DNA of 64,000 nucleotides from Pseudorhizobium flavum (lineage in GTDB: Bacteria > Pseudomonadota > Alphaproteobacteria > Rhizobiales > Rhizobiaceae), in contig NZ_LR723670.1 in assembly GCF_902502825.2 (NCBI RefSeq), positions 558,001-622,000 on the forward strand, read 5' to 3'. The position numbers were made by a program, and so were the translations under genes. Below are positions 1-8,457 of the stretch, piece after piece (positions within the stretch are counted from its first letter, which is position 1; the number at the start of each line of letters is the position of its first letter). The notes under the pieces are model-generated. The model worked only from the letters and a program-made list of their open reading frames with translations, was not told where the DNA came from and did no database searches.

Positions 1-111
1 AGCCGATCCTGCAGTGCACATTTTCCTTGTAGCGGCAAAATTTCCTTCTTACTCTCGCCTCGAAATGGGGAACGGCTGCATCGATGGCCGACAAGTCGAA
101 CTGGAGAGATT

Positions 112-1209
112 ATGAAGACCAAGCTGCTGCATCTTGCTGCAACCGTTGCCAGCCTCGCCGTGACCGCTACCGCCGCCATGGCCCAGGAACGGGTGGTGCA
201 TGTCTACAACTGGTCCGACTACATCGACGAGTCGGTGCTGGAAGACTTCACGAAGGAGACCGGCATCAAGGTCGTCTATGACGTGTTCGATTCCAACGAA
301 ATCGTCGAGACGAAGCTTCTGGCCGGTGGCTCCGGCTATGACGTCGTTGTTCCGACCGCACCCTTCCTGGCGCGCCAGATCCAGGCGGGCGTTTTCCAGA
401 AGCTCGACAAGTCGAAGCTGCCGAACCTGTCGAACATGTGGCCGGAAATCACCGCGCGCCTGGCCAAGTACGACCCCGGCAACGAGTACGCGGTCAACTA
501 CATGTGGGGAACGACTGGGCTTGGCTATAACGTCGACAAGGTCAAGGCAGCGCTTGGCGACGTGCCGGTCGACAGCTGGGACATCCTCTTCAAGCCCGAA
601 AATGCCGAGAAGCTGAAAGCCTGCGGCATCAACATCCTCGACGCCTCCGACGAGACCTTCGCGATCGCGATGAACTACGTCGGCAAAGATCCGGACAGCA
701 AGGAGACCGCCGACCTTGAGGCAGGTGGCGAGGTTTACATGAACATCCGCCCGTTCGTGAAGACTTTCAACTCGTCGGCTTACATCGACGAACTGGCCAA
801 TGGCGATACCTGCATCTCGATGGGTTGGTCGGGCGACGTGCTGCAGGCCAAGGCACGCGCTGAAGAGGCGGGCAACGGCGTGAACGTGGAGTACGTGATC
901 CCGAAGGAAGGCACCTACATGTGGTTCGACAATCTGGCGATCCCGGCGGATGCCAAGAATGTCGAGGAAGCGCATGCCTTCATCAACTTCCTGATGAAGC
1001 CCGAGGTCATCGCCAAGGCCTCGAATTACGTCCAGTATGCGAACGGCAACCTTGCATCGCAGGAACTGCTCGACAAGGAAGTCCTGGAAAACCCCTCCGT
1101 CTATCCTCCGGCCGAGACCGTGTCCAAGCTCTTCACCATCTCTCCCTATGGGCCGCGTGAGCAACGCGTGCTCAACCGGATCTGGACCCAGATCAAGACC
1201 GGCAGCTGA
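112..1209 (+). CDS. potF: Polyamine ABC transporter substrate-binding protein (PotF/SpuD type)
   Basis: Periplasmic binding protein for putrescine or a related polyamine, delivering it to the PotGHI importer. The 365-residue product opens with a Sec signal peptide (hydrophobic stretch, predicted cut after the AMA at residue 24) and continues with the family hallmark VYNWSDYI, followed by GYDVVVPT and MWGTTGLGYN, all typical of PotD/PotF proteins. GGAGAG lies about 5 bases before the ATG, which fixes the start. It is first of four same-strand genes (binding protein, ATPase, two permeases), the standard pot order. A hairpin after the stop probably raises its mRNA level above that of the downstream genes. 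The exact ligand (putrescine or spermidine) cannot be read from sequence alone; PotF-like is favoured by the operon type. Confidence 0.93.
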   Translation: MKTKLLHLAATVASLAVTATAAMAQERVVHVYNWSDYIDESVLEDFTKETGIKVVYDVFDSNEIVETKLLAGGSGYDVVVPTAPFLARQIQAGVFQKLDKSKLPNLSNMWPEITARLAKYDPGNEYAVNYMWGTTGLGYNVDKVKAALGDVPVDSWDILFKPENAEKLKACGINILDASDETFAIAMNYVGKDPDSKETADLEAGGEVYMNIRPFVKTFNSSAYIDELANGDTCISMGWSGDVLQAKARAEEAGNGVNVEYVIPKEGTYMWFDNLAIPADAKNVEEAHAFINFLMKPEVIAKASNYVQYANGNLASQELLDKEVLENPSVYPPAETVSKLFTISPYGPREQRVLNRIWTQIKTGS

Positions 1210-1216
1210 TACAGAG

Positions 1217-1236
1217 GGGCGGGCAGTGACCCGCCC
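1217..1236 (+). terminator. Intercistronic hairpin between potF and potG
   Basis: GGGCGGG and CCCGCCC form a 7-bp all-G/C stem with a 6-base loop, followed by a loose T-rich stretch rather than a clean T-run. It sits 8 bases after the potF stop. Such hairpins behind binding-protein genes usually stabilise the upstream message or end part of the transcription, giving excess binding protein over transporter. That role is inferred. Confidence 0.5.
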
Positions 1237-1281
1237 TTCGCATTCTTGTCACTGATACCCGCAACGCTCGATGGAGCAAGC

Positions 1282-2436
1282 ATGGCCAGATCTCTGGGAC
1301 CCGTGAAACGGACGTTTTCTCCATGGACAGAACCCGACGCCGTACCATTCATCCGCTTTGAGAACATCACGAAGCGCTTCGGCGATTTCACCGCCGTCAG
1401 TGAACTGAGCCTCGACATATACGAACGTGAGTTCTTCTCCTTGCTCGGCCCTTCGGGATGCGGCAAGACCACGCTGATGCGGATGCTGGCGGGGTTCGAG
1501 GAGCCGACGGAAGGTCGCATCCTGCTTCAAGGCAAGGACATCTCGGGCGTGCCGCCCTATCGGCGCCCGACCAACATGATGTTCCAGAGCTACGCGCTCT
1601 TCCCCCACATGACGGTGGAGAAGAATATTGCCTTCGGTCTCGAACAGGACAAGCTGCCGAAGGGAGAGATCGACGAGCGGGTCCAGGAAATGCTGAGGCT
1701 CGTCAGGCTGGAGGAGTTTGCGAAGCGCAAGCCCGGGCAATTGTCCGGTGGCCAGCGGCAGCGCGTGGCTCTTGCTCGCTCCCTCGCGAAGCGTCCGAAA
1801 GTGCTTCTGCTGGACGAACCGCTGGGCGCCCTCGATCGCAAGCTGCGCGAGGAAACGCAGTTTGAGCTGATGGATATCCAGCACACGCTGGGCCTGACCT
1901 TCCTGATCGTCACCCATGACCAGGAGGAGGCGATGACGGTCTCGGATCGTATTGCGGTGATGGACAAGGGCAGGATCGTTCAGGTTGCCACGCCTGCCGA
2001 GATCTACGAGGCGCCCAACAGCCGGTATGTCGCCGATTTCATAGGCGACATCAACATCATGGAAGGTACAGTCACCGGAGTGACCGGCGGCGGCTCATCG
2101 ATGATCGTCACCATGAACTGTGACGGCTTGGCAGTTGCGGTGGAGCAGGAATGTGCGGCGGTCGAGAGAAGCAAGGCGGCCTTCGCCATTCGGCCGGAGA
2201 AAGTTCGCATCACTCTCGATCCTCCCTCCGATACGGGCGTCAATGCAGCCCATGGAGAGGTCTGGGATATCGGCTATCTCGGCGATTTTTCCGTCTTTCT
2301 TGTCAGGCTGGAGGACGGTCGGATCATCCGCGCTGCGCAGGCAAACGTCTCCAGGCTGGTCGATCGCCCGATTACCTTCGGCGACATGGTCTGGCTGAGT
2401 TGGCCCAGGGATGCCGGGCTGATCCTGACCAATTGA
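1282..2436 (+). CDS. potG: Polyamine ABC transporter ATP-binding protein
   Basis: ATPase subunit energising polyamine import at the inner face of the membrane. The ABC domain has Walker A GPSGCGKTT near residue 56, a Q-loop, signature LSGGQRQRVALARSLA, Walker B LLLDEPLGALD and the switch His in IVTHDQEEAM. A C-terminal TOBE-type regulatory domain follows (about residues 270-384). An in-frame TTG exists at 1246, but the ATG at 1282 has GGAG at suitable spacing and gives the family N-terminus, so I use 1282. It lies between potF and potH in one operon. Confidence 0.92.
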   Translation: MARSLGPVKRTFSPWTEPDAVPFIRFENITKRFGDFTAVSELSLDIYEREFFSLLGPSGCGKTTLMRMLAGFEEPTEGRILLQGKDISGVPPYRRPTNMMFQSYALFPHMTVEKNIAFGLEQDKLPKGEIDERVQEMLRLVRLEEFAKRKPGQLSGGQRQRVALARSLAKRPKVLLLDEPLGALDRKLREETQFELMDIQHTLGLTFLIVTHDQEEAMTVSDRIAVMDKGRIVQVATPAEIYEAPNSRYVADFIGDINIMEGTVTGVTGGGSSMIVTMNCDGLAVAVEQECAAVERSKAAFAIRPEKVRITLDPPSDTGVNAAHGEVWDIGYLGDFSVFLVRLEDGRIIRAAQANVSRLVDRPITFGDMVWLSWPRDAGLILTN

Positions 2437-2448
2437 GGGGAGCGGAGA

Positions 2449-3357
2449 ATGGCTGACACTGCGGCACCTCCCCAGGCGGGACCAGCGAGATGGCTGGTCG
2501 TCATCATCCCATATCTGTGGCTGCTGCTCTTCTTTGCCGCGCCGTTCCTGATCATCCTGAAGATATCGCTATCCGACACGGCAATCGCCATGCCGCCTTA
2601 CCTGCCGGTCTTCGAGGGGCCCGGCATGCTCGGCGACTTCGTGCGCCAACTGGACCTGGAGAACTACAGCTTCCTCCTGGAGGACCCACTTTACCTGCAG
2701 TCCTACCTCTCCTCGTTGCGCATTGCGGCGATCTCGACCGCCCTCCTGCTGCTGATCGGCTATCCGATCGCACTCGCCATGGCCCGCGCACCGAATTCGT
2801 TGCGACCAACCCTGGTCATGCTGGTGATCCTGCCGTTCTGGACCTCGTTCCTGATCCGTGTCTACGCCTGGATTGGCATCCTGAAGCCTGAAGGACTTCT
2901 CACGGTTTTCCTTCAGGCGCTCGGCTTGCTGGGTCCTGACGAGCAGGTGCAGATCTATCGCACCGACATCGCCGTCTTCATCGGCATTGTCTATTCCTAC
3001 CTCCCCTTCATGGTTCTCCCACTCTATGCCGCCCTGGAGAAGATGGACGGGACGCTGCTCGAGGCGGCCAGCGATCTCGGCTGCCCCCCCTGGAAGGCCT
3101 TCTGGAGGATCACGTTCCCGCTGTCCCTGCCGGGCGTCGTCGCCGGCTCGATGATCTGCTTCATCCCGATCACAGGTGAGTTCGTCATCCCCGACCTGCT
3201 CGGCGGGGCCCAGACACTGATGATCGGCAAGACCTTGTGGACGGAGTTCTTCGGCAATCGTGACTGGCCGCTCGCATCAGCCGTAGCGGTGCTCCTCCTG
3301 CTGGTGCTGGTGGTGCCGATCATGATCTTCCAGAACCAGCAGCAGAAGGTGAGGTGA
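2449..3357 (+). CDS. potH: Polyamine ABC transporter permease, first subunit
   Basis: Inner-membrane permease of the polyamine importer, 302 residues with about six transmembrane segments. The cytoplasmic EAA loop (EAASDLGCPPWKAFWRITFPLSLPG, interrupted here only for description; key residues E-A-A and the conserved G) contacts the PotG ATPase. A typical PotB/PotH N-terminal tail precedes the first membrane segment. GGGGAGCGGAG lies just before the ATG, 12 bases after the potG stop. It pairs with the next gene to form the heterodimeric channel. Confidence 0.92.
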   Translation: MADTAAPPQAGPARWLVVIIPYLWLLLFFAAPFLIILKISLSDTAIAMPPYLPVFEGPGMLGDFVRQLDLENYSFLLEDPLYLQSYLSSLRIAAISTALLLLIGYPIALAMARAPNSLRPTLVMLVILPFWTSFLIRVYAWIGILKPEGLLTVFLQALGLLGPDEQVQIYRTDIAVFIGIVYSYLPFMVLPLYAALEKMDGTLLEAASDLGCPPWKAFWRITFPLSLPGVVAGSMICFIPITGEFVIPDLLGGAQTLMIGKTLWTEFFGNRDWPLASAVAVLLLLVLVVPIMIFQNQQQKVR

Positions 3358-3360
3358 GCC

Positions 3361-4179
3361 ATGAAGTCCTCACGCTTTGACCCCATCATCCTCACCCTGG
3401 GCTTCGCCTTCCTCTACATACCGATCATCATCCTGGTCATCTACTCTTTCAACGCCTCCCGGCTGGTGACCGTCTGGGGCGGGTTTTCGCTCCAGTGGTA
3501 TGCGGCCATGTGGTCCAATCAGGGGCTGATGGATGCCGCCTGGGTCACGGCGCGGGTGGGGGTGCTGAGTGCCACGCTTGGGACCGTGCTGGGTACGCTC
3601 GCGGCACTTGCGCTGGTTCGCTTTTCACGATTCCCCGGGCGAACGGCATTTTCGGGAATGATCTATGCGCCGCTGGTCATGCCGGAGGTCATCACCGGAC
3701 TGTCGCTGCTCCTGCTGTTCGTGGCGCTCAACGTCGATCGTGGCTTCTGGACGGTGACGATAGCCCATACGACCTTCACCATGTGCTACGTGGCGATTGT
3801 CGTCCAGTCGCGACTCCTCACCTTCGACCGCAGCCTCGAAGAGGCGGCACTCGATCTTGGCTGTCCGCCGGTCAAAACCTTCTTCAAGGTCACGCTTCCG
3901 CTCATCATGCCGGCGGTGGTCGCGGGCTGGATGCTGGCCTTCACCCTCTCGCTCGACGATCTGGTCATCGCGAGCTTCACCACCGGACCCGGCGCGACCA
4001 CCTTGCCAATCAAGATCTATTCGCAGGTGAGGCTGGGGGTGACGCCGGAGATCAACGCAATCTGCACGATTCTCATCGGCCTGGTGACGATCGGTGTCAT
4101 TTTCGCCTCCATCGCATCAAAGCGTGCAGAGCTCAGGCGCATCCGCGACGAGCATGTTGCTCTGCGGGGAACAACTTGA
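3361..4179 (+). CDS. potI: Polyamine ABC transporter permease, second subunit
   Basis: Second permease of the importer, 272 residues with about six membrane segments and an EAA loop containing EEAALDLGCPPVKTFFKVTL. The N-terminus (LGFAFLYIPIIILVIYSFN) and the segment TLSLDDLVIASFTTGPG are typical of PotC/PotI. It starts 3 bases after the potH stop, so translation is probably coupled. It ends the potFGHI operon; the next gene runs in the opposite direction. Confidence 0.92.
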   Translation: MKSSRFDPIILTLGFAFLYIPIIILVIYSFNASRLVTVWGGFSLQWYAAMWSNQGLMDAAWVTARVGVLSATLGTVLGTLAALALVRFSRFPGRTAFSGMIYAPLVMPEVITGLSLLLLFVALNVDRGFWTVTIAHTTFTMCYVAIVVQSRLLTFDRSLEEAALDLGCPPVKTFFKVTLPLIMPAVVAGWMLAFTLSLDDLVIASFTTGPGATTLPIKIYSQVRLGVTPEINAICTILIGLVTIGVIFASIASKRAELRRIRDEHVALRGTT

Positions 4180-4187
4180 AGGGACGA

Positions 4188-4213
4188 AGGCGCCAGCCTT
4201 CCGGTCGGCGCCT
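4188..4213. terminator. Hairpin between convergent potI and asmA-like genes
   Basis: AGGCGCC and GGCGCCT form a perfect 7-bp stem with a 12-base loop between the stops of two convergent genes. There is no T-run on either side, so it is a weak terminator candidate or a boundary hairpin. Confidence 0.4.
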
Positions 4214-4248
4214 CACGCCAATCAGTGGCGGTGGTGGCCGAGGTGGGC

Positions 4249-6084
4249 TTAATCGGATGAAGCCGGAATGGCCGGTGGCATCAGGGCAATTACCATCGGC
4301 TCCGAAAGAGAGCCGCCGATGAACAGCACGTTCTCCTCACCCTGCTGTTCTCGTCTGCTGATCGTCGCCGAGAGCGCCAGACCGCCGTCCGTCAGTGGAA
4401 GCGCGCCTGAAAATTCCACGCGCAGGCCGTTGCCTTCGATGATGGCCGTCTCGATCTCCGCCAAACCACGTGCGAACGTCGCAGAAAGCGCAAGGCTCTG
4501 GTAGTCAAAGTCCTGGCCGTCCGGGTTCGTCAGGGGCTGGTACCGTCCCTGGCGTGCACGGGTCAGGATGGTTTCCGGTTCCAGACCGGCCAAGGTGCCC
4601 GGGCCGGTCGTCATGCGAAAGGAGCCCCGGCCCTTGCGCCAGCCCCTCCAGCCGTCCTCCGTCGTTGCCAATGTCACTTCGAAGGAGCCCTGGGCTTGAG
4701 GAACCGGGCCACGCAGCCTTAGCGTCTCGAAGATCTCCCCGAGGTCGGCGTTCCGGACAGAGACCGTGACATCGGTGGTGAGCTTTCCCGCCCCTACGGA
4801 GGTGATGACCTGACCAGTCATGTCGCCCCCTCCGAGCGTTCCATCCACAAGATCAAAGCGGGACTGACCGTTCTCACGAAGGATGCTTACCGCCGCCTGG
4901 GTGAGCGAAAGGTTGGCGAGCGAAACGTCCTGTCCCGAAAGACGCAAGTCGAGCTCCATCCGGTCCAAGAAACTGCCTTTCCCGTCGCCGTCAGGCTTTG
5001 GTCTCGTCGCTGCCTGCAGGTCGGCGAGGTCGAAGCGGTTCGCGGCTAGCGTCCCCGTCACGCGCAGGGGGCGATCCTGCGGGAGCAGCAGGTCAATTAT
5101 TCCCGTCGCTTCCATCCACTCTGTCGTGAGATGCAGTTCATCAAAGCGCAGTGCTCTCTCAGTTGTCAGCAGCCGGGCCTCGATCGACAATCGTCCATCT
5201 GATGCAAGGTCTGAAATCGGCACTCCTGCCCATGCGAGAGCAGCTTGCGCGTTTGGTGTTGAGAGCTTGACTGGTCCGGACAGGAAGCCTCCTTTCGCGA
5301 GGTCTGCGGTTCCGGCAAACTCGGCTGCCAGCAGGTCCGAGTTGAGGGAGAGTTCAAGGGACGCAGACCGACCCGCAAGAAGGAGTAGAGGCTGACCTGA
5401 GGAGCCGGAAAGCTGCAATGCCTGCCCATTGACCACCGCCGTCACATGCAGCGAGGCTGGCTCGGACAGTCGGGGCCAATCGAGATCACCCGTAATTCCA
5501 CGCCCCGACCAGACGCGCCCAGTCGCAGCGTCTTTCACCTCGACCCGACCGTTGTTGATCGTGACATCGCCCAGGGCAAGGTCCAGTGACCGATCGAGAA
5601 CCACGCGTCCGTCCACCTCGACAGCACTGCGTATTGCGCCAGTGAGCCGACCCTCCTGCGCCCAATCCAGGCGGCCCTCCTCGTCACGCAAGAGGAATAT
5701 CTCCGGGTCGAAGAACGTGAAGTCGCGAAACTCCAGGCTTCCCCCCATCGCCTTGAGGAGGCGGAAGTCAGCCGTCATCCGCGAGACGCGCGCCAGAACG
5801 CGAATGCCTGAGGGCGTTTGTTTCGTGACGACGATACGGCTGACCTCGATTTCGGGCTCGGGCCAGAAGCTGAGTTTTGGAGGTCCTTCTATGCGAACAT
5901 CATGGCCAGTCCAATCGGACAGCGCACGCTCTATTCCATCGCGTACGATCGAGCTGGAGATCAGAACAGGCGCCAGCGCCTGAACAGCCAGCACTAGCCC
6001 CACAAGAAGCAGGATACCCGCGCCGAACGGACGCCACGAGCGGCGAAACAGTCGCTTCGAGGATATGCCAACTCCCTCTGCCAT
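4249..6084 (-). CDS. AsmA family envelope protein
   Basis: A 611-residue protein with one N-terminal membrane anchor (about residues 20-40) and a large periplasmic part rich in beta-strand repeats, the AsmA layout. The opening after the anchor, SIVRDGIERALSDWTGHDVRIEGPPKLSFWPEPEI (key features: the helix and the G-x-P-x-L-S-F-x-P motif), matches AsmA N-termini. The C-terminal quarter has the AsmA_2-like pattern (TLGGGDMTGQV, GSFEVTLATTEDG). AsmA relatives are thought to move or order lipids between the envelope membranes; a specific role here is unknown. AGGAGG just before the ATG sets the start. It is divergent from the acetoacetyl-CoA synthetase gene. Confidence 0.85.
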   Translation of the reverse strand: MAEGVGISSKRLFRRSWRPFGAGILLLVGLVLAVQALAPVLISSSIVRDGIERALSDWTGHDVRIEGPPKLSFWPEPEIEVSRIVVTKQTPSGIRVLARVSRMTADFRLLKAMGGSLEFRDFTFFDPEIFLLRDEEGRLDWAQEGRLTGAIRSAVEVDGRVVLDRSLDLALGDVTINNGRVEVKDAATGRVWSGRGITGDLDWPRLSEPASLHVTAVVNGQALQLSGSSGQPLLLLAGRSASLELSLNSDLLAAEFAGTADLAKGGFLSGPVKLSTPNAQAALAWAGVPISDLASDGRLSIEARLLTTERALRFDELHLTTEWMEATGIIDLLLPQDRPLRVTGTLAANRFDLADLQAATRPKPDGDGKGSFLDRMELDLRLSGQDVSLANLSLTQAAVSILRENGQSRFDLVDGTLGGGDMTGQVITSVGAGKLTTDVTVSVRNADLGEIFETLRLRGPVPQAQGSFEVTLATTEDGWRGWRKGRGSFRMTTGPGTLAGLEPETILTRARQGRYQPLTNPDGQDFDYQSLALSATFARGLAEIETAIIEGNGLRVEFSGALPLTDGGLALSATISRREQQGEENVLFIGGSLSEPMVIALMPPAIPASSD

Positions 6085-6260
6085 AGGCCTCCTAAGCCTC
6101 GCGGGCTCTCGCGGTAGTCTTGATCAAGTTGCTGGGTCAGGCCTGCGGATACAGGAAATGGGCTTCTGGCGCAAACTGGGCTCCGGATCAGATCATTGGC
6201 CGTTTATCTTGCGCTGCAGCATTGCTATAGGGAAGGTGTTCTTGGGATGGAGGAGACCCT

Positions 6261-8210
6261 ATGAATTCTGATCAGCCGCTATGGACACCGTCGGACCTTC
6301 GACAGGATTTGCCGCTTCGATCGTTCATGTCCTGGTGCGCCGGACGACATGGAAGCCCCACGACCTCCGTGGATGACTTCCATGCGTGGTCTGTGAGGGA
6401 ACCGGAGGCATTCTGGATGGCCATCTGGCAGTTCTGCGGCGTCAAGGGGGAGCCTGGCGCTCGTTTGCTGGTAAACGGTGGCGATATGCTCGGAGCCCGC
6501 TTCTTTCCGGACGCCAGGTTGAATTTCGCGGAAAACCTCCTGTCCCAGCGCGGTGCTGGCGAAGCCATCATCTTCAGAGGGGAGGACAAGGCTCGCGATA
6601 CATGGTCATGGGATCGCCTCCGCGACAACGTTTCCCGCCTCCAGCAGGCGATGCGGGCGGCCGGCGTCCGGGAAGGTGATCGCGTCGCTGCGATGATGCC
6701 CAACATGCCTGAGACGGTGGCGCTGATGCTCGCGGCGGCGTCAATCGGCGCCGTCTGGTCCTCCTGTTCGCCCGATTTTGGTGAGCAGGGTGTGCTGGAC
6801 CGGTTCGGCCAGATTGCGCCCAAGCTCTTCATCGCCTGTGATGGCTATTGGTACAATGGAAAGCTGCAGGACGTCGCGGATAAGGTCCGGACGGTTGCTG
6901 CTGCGCTTGCCGTTCCGGTGCTGGTCGTCCCCTATGCCGGTGATGCGCCGGCGCTCGCCGCTTCGCTTGCCGACGGTCGGACGTTTGCGGACTTCATTGC
7001 TCCGTTCGAAGCGCGCGAGGTCGAATATCTGCTCCTTCCCTTCGCGCACCCACTCTACATCCTCTTCTCGTCTGGAACGACAGGCGTGCCGAAGTGTATC
7101 GTTCATTCCGCCGGTGGGGTCCTGCTCCAGCACCTGAAGGAGCACCGCCTTCACTGCAGCATCGAGGCGGGTGAGAGGCTGTTCTACTTCACCACCTGCG
7201 GGTGGATGATGTGGAACTGGCTGGTGTCGGGGCTCGCGGTCGGAGCGACGCTCTGCCTGTTCGACGGTTCGCCCTTCGCACCGGATGAAAAGGTGTTGTT
7301 CGATTATGCCCAGGATGAGCGATTCGCTGTATTCGGGACTTCGGCCAAGTACATCGACGCGGTACGCAAGAGCGGACTCGTTCCGCGAGAGACCCACGAC
7401 TTGTCCCATTTGCGGCTGATGACCTCGACGGGATCACCGCTCTCTCCCGAGGGCTTCTCCTTCGTCTATGAAGGCATCAAGTCGGACATCCACCTTGCGT
7501 CCATCTCCGGGGGGACGGACATCGTCTCCTGCTTCGTGCTCGGCAACCCGCTTAAGCCGGTCTGGCGGGGTGAGATCCAGGGACCGGGGCTTGGGCTGGC
7601 GGTCGATGTCTGGAACGATAACGGGCAGCCCGTGCGCGGAGAAAAGGGCGAGCTCGTCTGCACCAGGCCATTTCCCTCCATGCCGATCAGGTTCTGGAAT
7701 GACCCGGAAGGCGAGAAGTATCGAGCCGCCTACTTCGACCGGTTCGAGAATGTCTGGTGCCATGGCGACTTCGCCGAGTGGACCGAGCATGGCGGCATCA
7801 TCATCCATGGGCGCTCGGATGCGACCCTCAATCCAGGCGGGGTGCGCATCGGTACCGCCGAGATCTATAATCAGGTCGAACAGCTTCCGGAGATCGCCGA
7901 GGCCATCTGCATCGGCCAGGATTGGGACGGGGACGTACGCGTCGTCCTCTTCGTACGTCTTGCGCCGGGAGCCGTGCTCGATGATGAACTTGTGAAGGCC
8001 ATCAGGAACCAGATACGCACCGGCGCGTCCCCGCGGCATGTCCCGGCCAAGGTCATTGCCGTTGCAGATATACCGAGGACCAAGTCCGGCAAGATCGTCG
8101 AACTAGCGGTGCGGGATGTGGTCCATGGACGGGCGGTCAAGAACAAGGAGGCTTTGGCCAATCCGGAGGCGCTGGACCTTTTCGCTGACCTCCTCGAGCT
8201 CCGGACTTGA
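6261..8210 (+). CDS. aacS: Acetoacetyl-CoA synthetase
   Basis: Activates acetoacetate to acetoacetyl-CoA with ATP, linking polyhydroxybutyrate and ketone-body breakdown to central metabolism. The 649 residues match the family length. Visible motifs are the AMP-binding P-loop [11 protein letters not shown], the CHGDFAEW and [15 protein letters not shown] motifs of acyl-CoA synthetases, and the catalytic lysine in KSGK at residue 611. GGAGGAG precedes the ATG at 6261. The same window carries a phasin gene, so a polyhydroxybutyrate link is plausible. In S. meliloti the equivalent gene is known as acsA2. Confidence 0.93.
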   Translation: MNSDQPLWTPSDLRQDLPLRSFMSWCAGRHGSPTTSVDDFHAWSVREPEAFWMAIWQFCGVKGEPGARLLVNGGDMLGARFFPDARLNFAENLLSQRGAGEAIIFRGEDKARDTWSWDRLRDNVSRLQQAMRAAGVREGDRVAAMMPNMPETVALMLAAASIGAVWSSCSPDFGEQGVLDRFGQIAPKLFIACDGYWYNGKLQDVADKVRTVAAALAVPVLVVPYAGDAPALAASLADGRTFADFIAPFEAREVEYLLLPFAHPLYILFSSGTTGVPKCIVHSAGGVLLQHLKEHRLHCSIEAGERLFYFTTCGWMMWNWLVSGLAVGATLCLFDGSPFAPDEKVLFDYAQDERFAVFGTSAKYIDAVRKSGLVPRETHDLSHLRLMTSTGSPLSPEGFSFVYEGIKSDIHLASISGGTDIVSCFVLGNPLKPVWRGEIQGPGLGLAVDVWNDNGQPVRGEKGELVCTRPFPSMPIRFWNDPEGEKYRAAYFDRFENVWCHGDFAEWTEHGGIIIHGRSDATLNPGGVRIGTAEIYNQVEQLPEIAEAICIGQDWDGDVRVVLFVRLAPGAVLDDELVKAIRNQIRTGASPRHVPAKVIAVADIPRTKSGKIVELAVRDVVHGRAVKNKEALANPEALDLFADLLELRT

Positions 8211-8300
8211 TAGGCAGGATGACGCGGAGGACCCTCTAGTCGAGACACATCCGCTTCAGTTTGGGGCGGGACTGACGGTTGCCAGAGATCGTGTGCCACT

Positions 8301-8315
8301 TTAACGCATCGTTAA
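8301..8315. promoter_or_regulatory. CtrA-like box (TTAA-N7-TTAA) in a convergent intergenic region
   Basis: TTAACGCATCGTTAA fits the TTAA-N7-TTAA pattern bound by the alphaproteobacterial cell-cycle regulator CtrA and is also a perfect 6-bp-arm palindrome. It lies between the ends of two convergent genes, so neither gene explains it. Chance matches to an 8-base core do occur in a 64-kb window. Confidence 0.35.
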
Positions 8316-8319
8316 GTCG

Positions 8320-8455
8320 CACCGGCAAAGATTGCAGCAGTAGCGGGCGACATCGCTAAACCCGTCCGAAGCAGCAGGCGCTTGGGGCATCAGGATGTCC
8401 GAACGCACGTGACACAGCATTACCTCGAAAGGCGGCTTTGGCCGCCTTCTTTTTT
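8320..8455 (+). ncRNA. Candidate small RNA ending in a strong terminator
   Basis: The 246 bases between aacS and the permease gene contain no ORF. On the + strand they end in a strong Rho-independent terminator, and a palindromic CtrA-like box lies about 115 bases upstream of it. This layout suits an independent transcript of about 110-140 bases. The alternative is that the terminator simply serves aacS through a long 3' UTR. No known sRNA family was recognised. Confidence 0.25.
8429..8455 (+). terminator. Rho-independent terminator (aacS side)
   Basis: AAGGCGGC and GCCGCCTT form a perfect 8-bp stem closed by a TTTG loop and followed by CTTTTTT. On the other strand it lies directly after the stop of the permease gene with a short TTT, so it may also act for that gene. 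Confidence 0.85.
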
Positions 8456-8457
8456 GA

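Noticed and set aside
49..1164. Long antisense frame over potF (371 codons)
   Set aside because: It mirrors the potF coding frame; high G+C genes often leave such open antisense frames. No family motif or ribosome site.
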